NCBI RefSeq assembly: GCF_023159225.1
Contig: NC_063180.1
Coordinates: 9,297,297 to 9,361,296, forward strand
DNA length: 64,000 bases
Origin: Perognathus longimembris pacificus
Lineage: Eukaryota; Chordata; Mammalia; Rodentia; Heteromyidae
Direction: 5' to 3'
The notes beneath the pieces are model-generated. The model did no database searches, was not told where the DNA came from, and saw nothing but the letters and a program-made list of their open reading frames with translations. Made by a program: the position numbers and the translations under genes. Position 1 is the first letter of the stretch, and every line of letters starts with the position of its first letter. This document shows, in pieces, positions 1-11,736 of this stretch.

Positions 1-250
1 GTTAAATCATTAGCATGGAAGTGTTGTATAACACTGAGGGAACCAAAGAGAAGCAGATGGCAGAAGAAACAAGGTTGGAATTTGTCCAGCAAATACTTAT
101 CCAACATGCAGTACATACCAGGAAACTATAAGTAACAGTAAGCAAAGTAAACAAAGTGCTTTTCTTTAATGAGAAATGTGGCTGATGTGAGGAAGAAAAT
201 TTGCTAAAGGGAGAAGATTATAGGACACAGTAATTATTCTTAAAAGAGAT

Positions 251-500
251 GGGCTCAAGACATGGTGGCTCTCACCTATAATCCTTGCTACTCAGGAGAC
301 TGAGATCTGAGGATCGAAGTTCAAAGCCAACCTAGAACAGGAAAGTCCCTGAGACTCTTTCTGTTCAATAAACTACTCAGAAAAAGCCAGACGTTATGCT
401 GTGGGTCAAGTGGTAGAGCATAGCCTTGAGCACAAAGAGGCTCAGGGACAGTGCCCAGACCCTGAATTCAAGCTCCAGGATCAGCAACACAAAACAGAAA
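251..500 (+). mobile_element. B1/ID composite SINE
   Basis: The left part reads like a Pol III SINE body (a 'ggtggct-cac-ctataatcc' core followed by 'gctactcaggag'). The right part is the ID-like half (aagtggtagagc, agccttgagc, then a 'cagggacagtgcc' block). The same composite recurs many times in this window on both strands. It ends in a degenerate A-rich stretch and is moderately diverged. Confidence 0.7.
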
Positions 501-579
501 ATAGAACACCAAGATTCAAAGAGAAAGATGTTAAGACTTGAACTCAAACAGAACACAGTTAAATTGCATCTCACCTACT

Positions 580-690
580 GAGTAAGCTGTAATCTTGGCC
601 AAGTCATTGAGCCTTTGTTTTTCTTATCTGTATGAGGGAAATTATAATTACTTTGACTATCAGAGACATTAAGTACATTGAAGCCGTGGC
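580..690 (+). repeat. MIR fragment
   Basis: The order of blocks follows the MIR core: a 'cttggccaagtcattgagcc' block, then a T-rich 'tttttcttatctgta' block and 'gggaaattataatta'. MIR is an ancient tRNA-derived mammalian SINE, so this copy is a fossil. The family is recognised from memory. Confidence 0.55.
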
Positions 691-698
691 TATTTTTG

Positions 699-795
699 GT
701 GGATGCTGTTGGCTCACACCTGTAATCCGAGCTGCTCAGGAGGCTGAGTTCTGAGCATCTTGGTTTGAAACCAGCCCTTTAAGGTCTGATTCTGT
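699..795 (+). mobile_element. B1-like SINE, left-half fragment
   Basis: Only the left half of the composite SINE is present: 'ttggctcacacctgtaatcc', then 'gctgctcaggaggctgag'. The ID-like right half is missing and no clear A-tail follows. Confidence 0.6.
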
Positions 796-800
796 TTTGT

Positions 801-1819
801 AATGCTTTTCTTAGTTGTCAGTAAATAACAGAGTGTAGCTAGTTCAATAAATGTCCACATCCCCTACTAGGACATATGCGCTGCAATTATCTAGGGCCCA
901 GTTGCTCTTATGTGTGGCTTTGGAACAGATGCTCAGTCTACTCCTGTTGTATTAGTGAGTGAATGACACAAGTAGGGGTTCAGTAAAGGATTGTCACCAA
1001 ATGGATGGAAACTGAGGAACGTCAGTATGATTGCATTTTAACTTCAGTCTAGGTTCAATCTTTAGTTAGAAAAAGTAGGGCCCAGTAGAAAACGAAACCT
1101 TCCTTTACAATATTAATTTTGGAGATTAAGGTCATGCCACCCAAATCATCTCTTATAGTAGTTTTGCACATGCCTATCACCGGTAAAATTTCAATAGTTA
1201 ATGAATGTCACCACGATTAGCTTAGTCACATACAATTACATAAATTTAGTTCCTTATTTATGACAAAATACTTCCTTTATTTACAACTTGCTCTGTCAAA
1301 CTTCAAAGATTTCCTCTTGTATTATAATTCGGAATTTGTAGTGTTGGCTTGCAGCCCTGTCAGCTTCTGCTTTCTGGGTGGTAGATGTTGATGTTTAGAT
1401 CCTGAGCCAGATCTGGAACTTTACACTCAGTAAGCATTTACATGAAAGGCTTTTATATTTGTACTTCCTTGACTGATTCACCTCTTTCTTAGGCTTTGCT
1501 TTTTTCTCTGAATATATATAATGTCTCCTCAGAGGTGTGAACGCAGTGACTCACAATGTATCTCTTGGTATTCATAATGTCTGTGGATTTCTCATTTGTC
1601 CAAAGCATTCTCTGACATTAGTCTACATTGGAACATTAGTAGTCTTCCTGATAATTACAAGTGACATTTATGCGTGGTAACACTGATTACTTTCTAAACA
1701 AAATAAGTGATCTGAAAATAACTCACTGTAAATACTGTAAGTAAAATAGGTTTACAGTTAAATAACTGAAATTTTATACTCATTCTATTATACAAAGAGA
1801 ATATACCTTGGAAGAAAAG
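801..1819. other. Unrecognised AT-rich DNA
   Basis: No open frame of useful length, recognised repeat or RNA gene is visible. The sequence is plain AT-rich mammalian intergenic or intronic DNA. Confidence 0.5.
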
Positions 1820-1995
1820 AGATGTGGGTCAAAAACTATAGCTCTACCAATGATTAACCCTGTGACTTTGGTTAAATCATGTACATTTCCTTGGTTTCAA
1901 TTCCCCCTTCTCTACAAATGGAAGTAGTAATCTATGATGGTGGAGTGGCCCCTCATGATGAAGACTTAGCAGAACCTAGAACAACTTTGTAGAAA
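1820..1995 (+). repeat. MIR
   Basis: The MIR order is visible: 'agctctaccaatgattaacc', 'tgtgactttggttaaatcat', then 'ttcaattcccccttctctac' and 'aaatggaagtagtaat'. It is strongly diverged, as expected for this ancient family. Confidence 0.65.
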
Positions 1996-3849
1996 CAATA
2001 ATTGGTTTCTTCATTCCTCTTTCCTTTAAATAGGAGTATCTCTTCTGTACCATTTTCAGGTCACCTTATTTTTCAAGCTAATGTCTGCATTAAGCTGTTA
2101 TAATAAACATCAGTAACTGTGTGACTTTATCTTCTAAAAATACTATTTCTGTAGATTTACATTGTGAGCTCATGCATCAGTTCTCTTATCTTACATAATT
2201 TTTATTAATACATTTATTCTGGCTCAATAATTAATCAGTAGTTATGAAAAATGGTTAAACAAAGAATGTTTCTACAAATAAATGTGAAAAACAGCTATGA
2301 GAAAAAGATGTTTTGAACTTGTGGGTTTAAGGAAAGCTCGGGGATGTCAGTTGTGGTTTTACATTACAAATAGGAAAATAAACAGTTGGAACTAGACAGT
2401 GTAAATGGAGAATGTTCAACAGTTTTCAGAGCTACTCAAAGGTAGGCTTCTTTCTTCTTCACATTTGAACTCCTACTAACCAAAGCAGTGTTGGCATTCA
2501 AGAAAAATTTGTTGAACCTAACTAAAATTTATTATATTTTCTACTATGAATCCTTCTTATGTGACTTTAATATTTAATTGCTACTTTAAAAACTTATACT
2601 CACTAGGATCCGATGTTAGATATGTTTTTACATATATTACTAATTTCACATATTCTCAAAAGTCAAAACATTGAGTCTTCATCCATCCATGGATAAATAC
2701 ACCACCATTCCTACTGCCCTTCATCACAGGTAAAGTAAATGTATTAGTTAAAGCTTGAAAGTATATTCCAATTTAAATAAGGATTTAGTGCAATGAGACC
2801 AGTCTGGCAGACTGAAAATAGGTGGTTTGATAAACCAACTTCCACCATATCTCACTGTGAGCATGTGTCCAGGGACCCATATTCATGAGACATCTGGAGG
2901 TAACTCAATGACACCCATAGCAATGGCAGTAAAAACACTACGGTTAAGCAGTTTGCTCTAGATTACAATATCTGTGGCACTGAACATAATCATTCAGCCA
3001 TTATGATAGATACATAGGACAGAGTACTGAATGAAACACATACTAAAAACTGTCTCATGCATTATCTAATTTATTTAAATGTCTGTCCACATTTTTATTA
3101 CATGTTGGGATAGTAATATTTGCTATACCTTTGGGTTAATGATCTAATAATTTAACTCACTCAGTTAATTAAATGGTTAACTGGATCTTATTATTTTTAG
3201 AAGTATATATGGTGAAAATGAATAAAAGTGAGATGGGACTAAGGAACAATCGACAAAGACTTTTGAAAATATTCTAGAAAGCATACTGTGCATGTATCTT
3301 GGATCAGGGTTGGATGTTAAGATGGTGTTAGAAAAGGTAGGATATGACAAAAATATTAAACATCTTCATAAGGAAATGGTTTTATAAGAATTCAAGCCGG
3401 TATTTCTGTTTTGCCATACCCAATGCATACATAGCCCAGAGTCTAAGAACTCATATGTCTCCATTATACTGATTGAAATGTTGTTAATTGCACTATTATA
3501 ATCACCCTGCTGTATGTAGCTATGGATTTGGCAGCCACACACACATTCGTGAATAATGAAATTTATTTTATTTCCTATAATACCTGTTTTTATTTAGAGC
3601 TTCTGTTCTACTTAATAGCAAACATATTCATTGAGTTCCTTCCACAAAAACTTAGCAAGTCCTCCTCAGCTATTTCAAACTGAAAAGAAACATCCAGAGT
3701 TATAATATCCTCTCTTCTTATTCCCTAAGTGTTATAGTATGGATAAATTTCCTCAAAAGGGCAGCTGTATTAAAGAGTCATCACCCACTTGTATCCAATC
3801 ATTGAGATATGGTTTGTTCTTGCGTTCTAGGACCTAATCAGTAGAATCC
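1996..3849. other. Unrecognised AT-rich DNA
   Basis: I see no coding region, SINE, L1 piece or tandem repeat here. Short homopolymers and scattered AATAAA-like words are at background level. Confidence 0.5.
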
Positions 3850-4140
3850 ACTGATGGGTCCATAATTTGGTGGTATTATGGGAAGTTGGAAGCTAGCTGG
3901 AGGAAGACAATTATTGAGGGAATGTTCTTGAGGTTATGGCTACCTTGGATGTGTCTCTGTCTCTCTGCTTCTTGGTTACCAGGAAGTGAGCACCTATACT
4001 CCACCCTTTCTACCATGATGTATTGACTTACCATATTCAGAAGCAACAGATCCAAATAATCATGGACCAAAGTTTCTGAAACCATGAGACTAAATAAATT
4101 TGACACATCAAAACATTCCTCACTTTTGTTAGGAGTCAAA
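3850..4140 (+). repeat. Unclassified interspersed repeat, possible
   Basis: A GC-richer block runs from 'ggtggtattatgggaagttg' through 'gcttcttggttaccaggaag' to 'gaaaccatgagactaaataa'. The layout resembles a mammalian repeat whose 3' end carries 'ccatgag-c-aaataaa'. A related, opposite-strand version may lie at about 47775-48150. The family name is not known to me. Confidence 0.35.
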
Positions 4141-4784
4141 TCTTTGACTCCTGAGGGGCCCCGGTTAGAGGTATATATCGAGAACTCAAGACCATGTGTT
4201 TACTGAATTAATGTGGCCATTAATTTACTTAACCAGTGTGTTTATGATGTAAGGTCCAGCTGTAATTCTTACAAGAAGTAACATTAGGGGGCCGGCTAGG
4301 GCAGATAAAAGAGTAATTAACTAGGGAGACCAATTAAACATATCTGGTTAGGCAGTTTATAAGGCAATGTCTCACAGTTAGTGCCAGCAGGAGAAGGGCT
4401 ATAGGCCCAAGCAGGGCTGATGTAAGTGTGCTGGCCCACGACAACTATGAAAATAGGGAGGAGTACAGTTTTTTTTTTTCTTTTTTTACTCCTAGCATGT
4501 TTATCCTTTAGATTCTTTCTGACCTAGGCTAAGCTTTTTCTTATTATACCAGATTGGTAGGTATAAAAACAATATTCCTCTCGTAGATACAGAGATACAG
4601 AGGCCTCCCTGGTTCATAAAGACCAGATCTAGCCCTCTGCAATTTTGGAAGACTATTTCTGCCTTTGCCTCTGAAAAAGACTTGTTTGACAACTAACAAC
4701 GCTTCTGTAACTGTTCTGGCTCTTTCCTGATTAACTTGGACAATGTGCCCTTTCTGCCATACTAATTCTGATATAATTCCTAGG
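4141..4784. other. Unrecognised DNA with poly-T tract
   Basis: It contains a T-rich run at 4467-4487. The remainder includes moderately GC-rich stretches that could be decayed LTR or internal retroviral sequence, but no motif settles this. Confidence 0.35.
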
Positions 4785-5030
4785 CCGGAAAACCTGTGGC
4801 AGGAAGCTTAAATTTGAAAGTAACTTCTGAAACAGTCATTGGCTAGAACAAAGAGCCTTACTGCATTTGCTTGTATCTTCCCCTTTTCCCACCCCAGCTG
4901 GAATGTTTAAAAGTCAATGCTGGCTGGCAGTCAGGGCCATTCCCTGAGGTCCTGATCTCCATGGAACCAACCTGAAGTGTCAGCCCCTTCTCACTCAATA
5001 AAATCTTTTTTAAATTTTTTAAAAAACAAA
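4785..5030 (+). mobile_element. Possible LTR fragment with polyA signal
   Basis: A compact block has a TATA-like 'gtttaaaag', then a CT-rich segment and 'actcaataaaatctttttt' at its right end, a layout typical of the U3-R region of an endogenous retroviral LTR. Clear terminal TG...CA and target-site duplications were not found, so this stays a guess. Confidence 0.35.
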
Positions 5031-6154
5031 AACAAAAATTAAAATCTGGCCTCTTTTACGTTGATTTTCTCAGGTGTATTTCTCAGTGATACAAAAGTCA
5101 TGAACACTCCTGTTATACATGGCTCCTGAAAACAAAGTATCATTTTCATGTGCCCAAATGTAAGACAGATTTTCTTTTATATTCTAAAGCTCTTATGGAA
5201 GTTCAGACTTCTGAGTTATGGAATGTTACTTACCTCATGGTGGAAGTTGCATCTGGACAACATGCCTTCCCAGAGTTCACTAAGAGTGGCAGGTCAGCCT
5301 TCTTGGCCATCAGAATTTCAATGGACATAGGCTTGGATGTTTACAACATTTTTATAACTAGCTTGAAGAGAGAGGTAAGAGCAATCTGCTTCTATTTAAA
5401 TCTACCAAACTCTAGCTTCCTTCCTTAATAGCCCTTTCTTCCCTCCAGATAAACACTGCTAATGTCATCTTATCCTTACACTATTCATTTTCTTTTTCCC
5501 ATCATTCTGAAATTTAAGACTTAATCTTATCATGCTAAAAAAGTATCAACTATATATACATACTTCCTGGTTGATATAAATAGAAGCACACCTGTGCTTG
5601 CAAAGAAAATTCAAAGCCAATTTATTTAAGCCTCTAAATCTATTACCAGTTCATATCAGTCACTGAGAAAAGAGGAGTAAGCTGAAGATACTACAAACAA
5701 GTCTACCCCATCTACAATACTACTAGTGAGCCAAGAGAAAGATCCAACCTTTATTCTGCAAATATATAACTCAAAGGGGAAAGAAAATTGTTAGAGATTG
5801 AAAGTAATAAGAACAAATCAGGTATGATATATAGGCCTTGTTTGGTTCCTAAATTAAATAAAGCAACATAAAATACATCATTAATAACGTTGGGCAAATG
5901 TAGATATAGAGTGTATTAGAAAGCACAAATGCTGTATAAAACTATTTCAAAGGAAATATGTACTGGTATTTGTTCAGTATGAGAAGAGTGAAAAATTAAA
6001 TAATGATGTCCAGCACCTGAAATTTTACAGCAATTTCCCAATTCTAGGTGTGCCCATACTAACAGGATTCCCCACAGCTTTGGGGAAATGAGGGAGGATT
6101 GGTGTGTAGTAAAGTATGATGGAAAAAGCTTAAAGTTTCATGCTAGTACTTGCT
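5031..6154. other. Unrecognised AT-rich DNA
   Basis: No repeat family or gene recognised. The two overlapping open frames near 5148-5428 are short and show no familiar protein. Confidence 0.5.
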
Positions 6155-6392
6155 AGATTTTTGTGCCAGTAGGGGAGCTCCAATTCAGGACATCATGTTC
6201 TTTATTTTTGTCTTTACTCAAGGCTGGCTCTTTATCATTTAAGCAACACTCTCATTTTCTGCTTTTTGCCAATTAATTGGTGATAAGTGTCTCCAATTTT
6301 TGTGTGTCCAGGTTAGTTTTGAATCTTGATTCTCAGATCTCAGCCTCCTATGTTACAGGTATGAGCCATGGGCATAGGCCTCATTCCATTAC
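6155..6392 (-). mobile_element. B1/ID composite SINE
   Basis: Read on the plus strand it shows the reversed family order: 'ctcaaggctggctctttatc', 'ttaattggtgataagtgtct', then 'gatctcagcctcctatgtta' and 'caggtatgagcca'. It is an old, diverged copy. Confidence 0.65.
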
Positions 6393-6540
6393 TTATGATT
6401 TTGTTTTACAATCTTTGTCATTAAAAGTAATACAGACTGAATATTTTCCATAGTCTGAATAAGCATGGTTTCTTAAACTAATGTTCATTAAGTTTTACAA
6501 AGAACTTATGGGAAAACTGTTTGTCATATAAGAAAATCCC

Positions 6541-7072
6541 TTATTGGGAATAATTAGCACAGGATTAGGCAAGCCACAGCAGAGGATCACAAGAGCCCAA
6601 TAGCAATACCCTTATGATCACATAAGATGATGCTAAGTGAAATGAACTCCATTTTATAGAAATGATTGTTATATCACAGTTGTAACTACTTTCAACATCC
6701 CATGTGTATCTGTAGTTTATACTGTTGATGATGTTCTTGTATCACCTTCTTGGATTGTATCTACACTATCTCTGCAATCTTATCTGAGTATATTGGGAAC
6801 TGTGTATACTGGTATTAGAATTAGGAAATTGAGAGGGAATACCAAAATTGAGAGACAAAGGGTAAATTAAGAGAAACAACAACAAAAGTAATACTTGCAA
6901 AACTGTATGGTGTAAGTGAACTGAACACCTCAGGGGGGGAATGGGGGAGGGGGAGGGGGTATGAGGGACAAGGTAACAAACAGTACAAGAAATGTATCCA
7001 ATGCCTAAGGTATGAAACTGTAACCCCTCTGTACATCAGTTTTGTAATAAAAACTTAAAATAAAAAAAAGAA
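6541..7072 (+). mobile_element. L1 3' end, 5'-truncated (3'UTR)
   Basis: This matches, block for block, the 3'UTR of the minus-strand L1 at 21989-28945 and of the L1 at 36551-37228. It starts just after the ORF2 end ('gggaataattagcacaggat') and continues through the polypurine tract at 6933-6959. It ends 'gtaacccctctgtacatcag', then AATAAA and an A-rich tail. It is a simple truncated insertion. Confidence 0.85.
6933..6959 (+). other. G-rich polypurine tract (G4 motif)
   Basis: Four or more G-runs of at least five bases are separated by one to three bases, inside the L1 3'UTR. This fits the usual G-quadruplex pattern. Such tracts are a known feature of mammalian L1 3'UTRs. Confidence 0.7.
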
Positions 7073-8370
7073 AATTAATGTTCATAATCACTAATATTAA
7101 AATATTCAAATTTGTTGGGAATTTGTTAGATGTTAGTCTCCCTCCATATAGCAATTATATTATAATTAGTATTATGGGGAGGATCACAACCTTTTTCTTT
7201 TAGAAAGAGAATTGGCAGGTTGGAAAAGTCTAGGATTCCCTTATATAGATAAAGGTAACAGTTCAAAAGCATTTTAGTTTTATCCTGTAAGTCCTGGCCC
7301 TGACAAAAGGAGAACTTAAGAAACAAATGCCTGCTTTCAGGCTTGCATGTTCAGTGAGCTTTGTACCAAGTGCCTGTGCCCTGGGCCTTTCTGGTTGCAT
7401 CTCTGCACTGAAGTTTGCAAGCTTATGGGTCTCTTCAATGTTACTAGACCTGAGTGGAGCCAGGCCTGCACTCCTGGGGATAGAGAAGGTGTTCTTTGAA
7501 CTTACAGATAGATAACCTGCTGATCGTGTTGCAAGTCCAGCAGAGTGGGACAGGTAGGAGCTATGAGTGACTTGTCATGTGAGAATTCTACACCTTCCTC
7601 CCTGGCCCCCCTACCCCACATTTTGGAAAGTATCACTCTTTGAAGTTAGTATCTTTCTCTAGACTGAAAGATGAATAGTGTTCAAGAGAAAAATCTCTTG
7701 GATGAGTTCTCTTTCATTTCCCAAACTCCAGTTTGCAACTGAGGTATACAGTGTGTTTTCTTTTCTTCATTGTGAGTCTCTGCCTCTAAGGCTTTTTGAG
7801 TCTTGAGTGCCTGATTGACATGTGTGTTTTGTTTTCTATACTATATGTCTGCCTGTATGACTTCTTGGGTTTGGGATCCCTGATATCAAACAACCCCCAC
7901 CTGTTACCCTAGAAACAACGTGGATTAGAATTCACATATTAAGACACAAGTGTTTTATTTCCATTTTTATTTTCCAATTATTTTTGTATGGGACCAACCT
8001 GTGCCCCACCAAAGAAGAGAGAAAGAAAGGAAAAGGAGAAGGCAAAGGTGATAGGTAGGAGAAGGAGGATATAAAGAGGAACAGGTAGATGGAGAGAGAA
8101 AAGGGTGGGTGCAGAAAAGAGAGATGGAGAGGCAGAGGTTGTGTGAAGAGCTTAAAATCATATAAAAAAATTGAACAAAAACAGGAAATGAGAGACAAGT
8201 GAATGTTATTAATTTTGAAGATTGGATTGATTTGGGAGAAAAAAAATCACCTCTAGTTTCATATTGTTATAACATCAGTGATATGTGACATTAGGACATC
8301 ACTTATTTACTTCTTGCCTGTTTGTTGGCATTTAGATTTTCACCTGAAAGACAAGAGCAAAAAGGTTTTT
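7073..8370. other. Unrecognised DNA with purine-rich stretch
   Basis: No gene is recognised. Positions 8008-8140 are strongly purine-rich (irregular GA/GGA words); the open frames on the opposite strand there are by-products of that composition. Confidence 0.45.
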
Positions 8371-8385
8371 AAAAAACTTTTTGTT
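8371..8385 (+). repeat. Target-site duplication of SINE, left
   Basis: The 15-bp word aaaaaactttttgtt occurs here and again at 8604-8618, directly after the SINE A-tail. The insertion point T/AAAA fits the L1 endonuclease preference. Confidence 0.9.
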
Positions 8386-8578
8386 GGGCTGGGGATATAG
8401 CCTAGTGGCAAGAGTGCCTGCCTCGGATACACGAGGCCCTAGGTTCGATTCCCCAGCACCACATATGCAGAAAACGGCCAGAAGCGGCGCTGTGGCTCAA
8501 GTGGCAGAGTGGTAGCCTTGAGCAAAAGGAAGCCAGGGACAGTGCTCAGGCCCTGAGTCCAAGGCCCAGGACTGGCCA

Positions 8579-8603
<25 letters not shown>
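8386..8603 (+). mobile_element. Young dimeric ID-like SINE
   Basis: This is a tRNA-derived SINE of two ID-like halves, mobilised in trans by L1. The left half has a Pol III A box at 8398-8408 (tagcctagtgg) and a perfect B-box match, ggttcgattcc, at 8442-8452. The right half contains 'gtggctcaagtggcagagtg' and the 'gggacagtgctcaggcc' block, then a pure A-tail. The pure tail and intact 15-bp target-site duplication mark a recent insertion. Close relatives are at 19393-19608 and 31385-31597. The unit resembles the dimeric ID-like SINE reported for geomyoid rodents; that match is from memory. Confidence 0.9.
8398..8452 (+). promoter_or_regulatory. Internal Pol III promoter (A and B boxes)
   Basis: The A box tagcctagtgg (8398-8408) and B box ggttcgattcc (8442-8452) are spaced as in a tRNA gene. 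They lie in the left half of the SINE, and the B box matches the consensus GGTTCGANTCC exactly. Confidence 0.75.
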
Positions 8604-8611
<8 letters not shown>

Positions 8612-8618
8612 TTTTGTT

Positions 8619-10616
8619 ATGTGTGCCAGTTATTTACCTGGACTTTTTTTCTATGCCTTCTGATGATTTCACTTTCTAACAACAGGAACTTTTTTTAATT
8701 ACATTTGAAAAGCGCAAACTGTAAAAGACTCATTTTTTCTGTGACAGATTTCACTACTTTTACAACCTTCTTTTGACCACTTATCTGCATAAATTTGTAA
8801 AATGATGGTTCAAAGGAAAGTAGCTTAATTGTCCTGATTAAGGAAAAGCACAACCCAAATTCTGTCCTTCCATTTTGGTTTTGGACTGTGGGGCCTTCAG
8901 ACAAGAAGCATGTCTTTGGCGTCTTCCTCTTTCACATGTGCAGTGCACCAGTTCCCACAGTAATTTGCATGGTCCTTCAGAACACTTTGACTCTGGCTCC
9001 ATGCGCTTCACTAGGGACGACTGCTGCCCTAGATTTGCTGCTTCACTATTTCCTTATCGTAGCTCTAAAACCATCTAAATGTCAATTCCTTTCATGTTTT
9101 TCCATTCACACTCTTGGCCACCAAAATCAAGGTACCACAATTTAGACCATAACTTTCACAACAAGGGAATAATTTGGTATTATACCTTCCACCCCTTGGC
9201 CCAAAGGGCATGCCAGCTTCCACTAGCATGAAGCTCAGAGAGGCCACAGGTCGATCCTGAGATGCTAGGTCGCTGATGCAGAAAGCCTCAGCCTCCAGGG
9301 ATGATGGCAATCAACTCTGAAGCACCAGGCAGCTGCTCTGTGCAGCGAAATTAATTCACATTGCATAGTAATGCTCCTAAGATGAGGTCCCTGGGGAAAT
9401 GTTTCCATGTAGGACTTTTCACAGAGGCTTATTACTTTTTTTCATCAGCATCTAAGGTTGCTTGTGAATTCCACTAGGGCCCTTTACCCCATGGAATAGC
9501 ATTTGCATAAAAAAAATCAAAGTACTGTGTAAAGGTGACTTTATCATTCCTCTCACCGCCTTGCACTGCACAGAAGCTTGACAGACATGTCATTGGATAC
9601 ATTTTACTTATTGCAAATACCTCAGCTCATGCCCCACCTCTCCAGATGCTTTGCAAACCCTCATCCTGTCTCTTGATCTAAAGGCAGTCTTGGCCCTGAA
9701 AAATTAAGTGAAAGGGAAGAAAGTACTCCACCTCTTCTTACCTTTGTGCTGGGAAATGAACTTTGGTCCCTATTCATTATGTTATTTCATTGCTCTAATA
9801 CTATTGGACACTACTGGAAGTGGCTAGTTGTGCTTAAAATGTTCCCTAAAGAGACCAGCCCCAGGCTTTGAGTGTTCTACTTATTTCTTAAGCAATGGGC
9901 ATGGTGACCCCTACATGAAACAAGTGGCTTCTCATGCAATTTAATTTCCAGCTACTCTCCCAACCCAAAGAAACTGGCTTCCCCCATTTCTTTTCCATGT
10001 GTGATTCACAAGGACAGAGGAAATCAGCATAAAACCACTAGGATTGCTTTGAATCACATAGCCCTACTTCATGTCCTGCTGTAGTTCTCTCTTGATTAGA
10101 TGTGGACATTTAAGAAATGTACACCTTCATTTATCTTATCTGTTTAGATATATTATTAATTTATGTTTTGTCAAATGTAAAGGTTTCCAATAATAAGCAT
10201 GGCTGTTGTGACAGGAATTAATCCTACAAAGATTCATAAGGAACACACCGCTTCCCATCTGGCCCCCTATACTGAACACACATGGCCATGATGCTCTGTA
10301 CTTCTAACTTACAGAAACAGGAAAAAGTCTTTCTAGCTTTTCTCTCCTCCTGTTCCATTTGCTTCTGAATCTTTGTCAATAGTACCATATTGTGGTTCAC
10401 ATGTTCTTTTCCAATTTAGTTATTTCACTGAACTTTAAAATTAATTACAATAAAAGCTCTTAAATATTACAAAATCCAGATGTTATATAATAGCATGGTA
10501 TTTATTTATAGCTAATCACATTTTTCCTCTCTCTTTGCAAATATATAAAGTGCTGAGAAGAATGTTCTTGAAGTTAGTTTTAAGTACTAGTGATTTTGTT
10601 CACTACAGCAATCTTT
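8619..10616. other. Unrecognised unique DNA
   Basis: A slightly GC-richer block at about 8860-9320 is open on both strands over short lengths and ends, on its minus strand, near an A-rich run at 8695. I could not match it to a protein. The rest is plain AT-rich sequence. Confidence 0.4.
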
Positions 10617-10866
10617 CTTTTTTGTGTGTGTTAGTCACGGGGCTTGAACTCAGGACCTAGGCAATGTCCCTGAACTTTTTTAGTTCAAGGTTAGCCCAGG
10701 GTCACTTTAGCCACAGCTCTTCTTCTGGCTTTTTTTTTTTTTTTGGTAATAACTGGACATAAGTGTCTAATGGTTCTTCTTACCTGGGCTGGCTTTGAAC
10801 CACAGTTCTCAGAACTCAGCTTCCTGACTAGTTAGGATTACAGGTGTGAGACATCAGCACATGACT
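10617..10866 (-). mobile_element. B1/ID composite SINE
   Basis: In reverse order it shows 'ggggcttgaactcaggacct', 'ttagccacagctcttcttct', then 'aactgg-cataagtgtct' and 'ggattacaggtgtgagacat'. This is a complete but diverged composite copy. Confidence 0.8.
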
Positions 10867-10923
10867 TACAGTAATCTTTTAAGAAGGCAAATACTGTGCC
10901 CAGATATGTTTGCCAAGCTACTC

Positions 10924-10925
<2 letters not shown>

Positions 10926-10961
<36 letters not shown>

Positions 10962-10990
10962 AGAGAGACAGAGAGACAGAGATAGAGAGG
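10926..10990 (+). repeat. (GA)n microsatellite
   Basis: An uninterrupted run of GA dinucleotides degrades into GACA/GATA words. It abuts the left end of inverted arm A, so the exact duplication boundary is hidden here. Confidence 0.9.
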
Positions 10991-11039
10991 CTGAAGTTCA
11001 ATGTTCTCCTGAACAAAAAGTTCTTGACCGACCTCATCT

Positions 11040-11255
11040 CAGTTACTAAGCCCTGTGTGGTGGATTGCACCCAGGATTCCAGTGACACTGGAGAACGTAA
11101 GTAAGAGGGTGTAGGTCTGAGACCTAGTTCCAAGATAAAACTTCAAAACCTACCCCTTTAGGACCTACTCCTTTTTTGTGAGGGGGCATGGTTCAAGTAC
11201 AGAGTGCCTATTTAGCAAATATGGGACCCTGAATGCAAACCCTAGTGCCACTTAA
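11040..11255 (+). mobile_element. Old B1/ID SINE shared by both arms
   Basis: The block begins 'aagccctgtgtggtgga', passes 'ccaggattccagtgacactg', and ends at 'aaccctagtgccac'. The counterpart in arm B sits at 21565-21790 in opposite orientation with the same flanks. The SINE was therefore present before the duplication. Confidence 0.6.
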
Positions 11256-11404
11256 TATGCAGTGCAAATGTGGAGCTTACAGAAAGTAAACATTCTAAAA
11301 TTGCTCCTACTTACCAGACAATCTTCACATACACTGCCATCAGAAACGATAACCAGTGCTCAGTTTCCCACATTATTACCACCTCTGAACACTTGCAACC
11401 TTTT

Positions 11405-11736
11405 CTTTTTTCTTTGCCTGTGGGATTTGCCTTTATTTGTTTTATTTTATTTTATTTTTTTTTACAGTTTCATACGTTAGGCCACGCATACATTCATTTC
11501 TTATACTATTTGTTACCCTCTCCCTCTTTCTCCCTCCCCCCTCCCCCTTTCCCTCTCCCTCCATGAGCTGTTCAGTTGGTTTACACCAAATGGTTTTGCA
11601 AGTATTGCTTTTGGAGTCATTTGTCTTTTTAATCCTTTGTCTCTCGATTTTGATATTCCCTTTTACTTCCCTAGTTCTAATACCAGTATATACATTATCC
11701 AGGGTACTCAGATGAGATACATTGATAGAGGACTCA
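11405..11736 (-). mobile_element. L1 3' end inserted in arm A
   Basis: This is a 5'-truncated L1 3'UTR on the minus strand: T-rich tail, then 'acagtttcatacgttaggcc', a C/T-rich tract and 'ttttgcaagtattgcttttg'. A 9-bp target-site duplication, caacctttt, flanks it (11396-11404 and 11737-11745). Arm B keeps the empty site at about 21405-21414. The tail region (11405-11465) is unusually complex, with an embedded non-T segment. Confidence 0.8.

Noticed and set aside
8386..8460. tRNA-like gene with A and B boxes
   Set aside because: The sequence is the left half of a SINE with a second half and an A-tail; it lacks a complete tRNA cloverleaf and is one of many copies.
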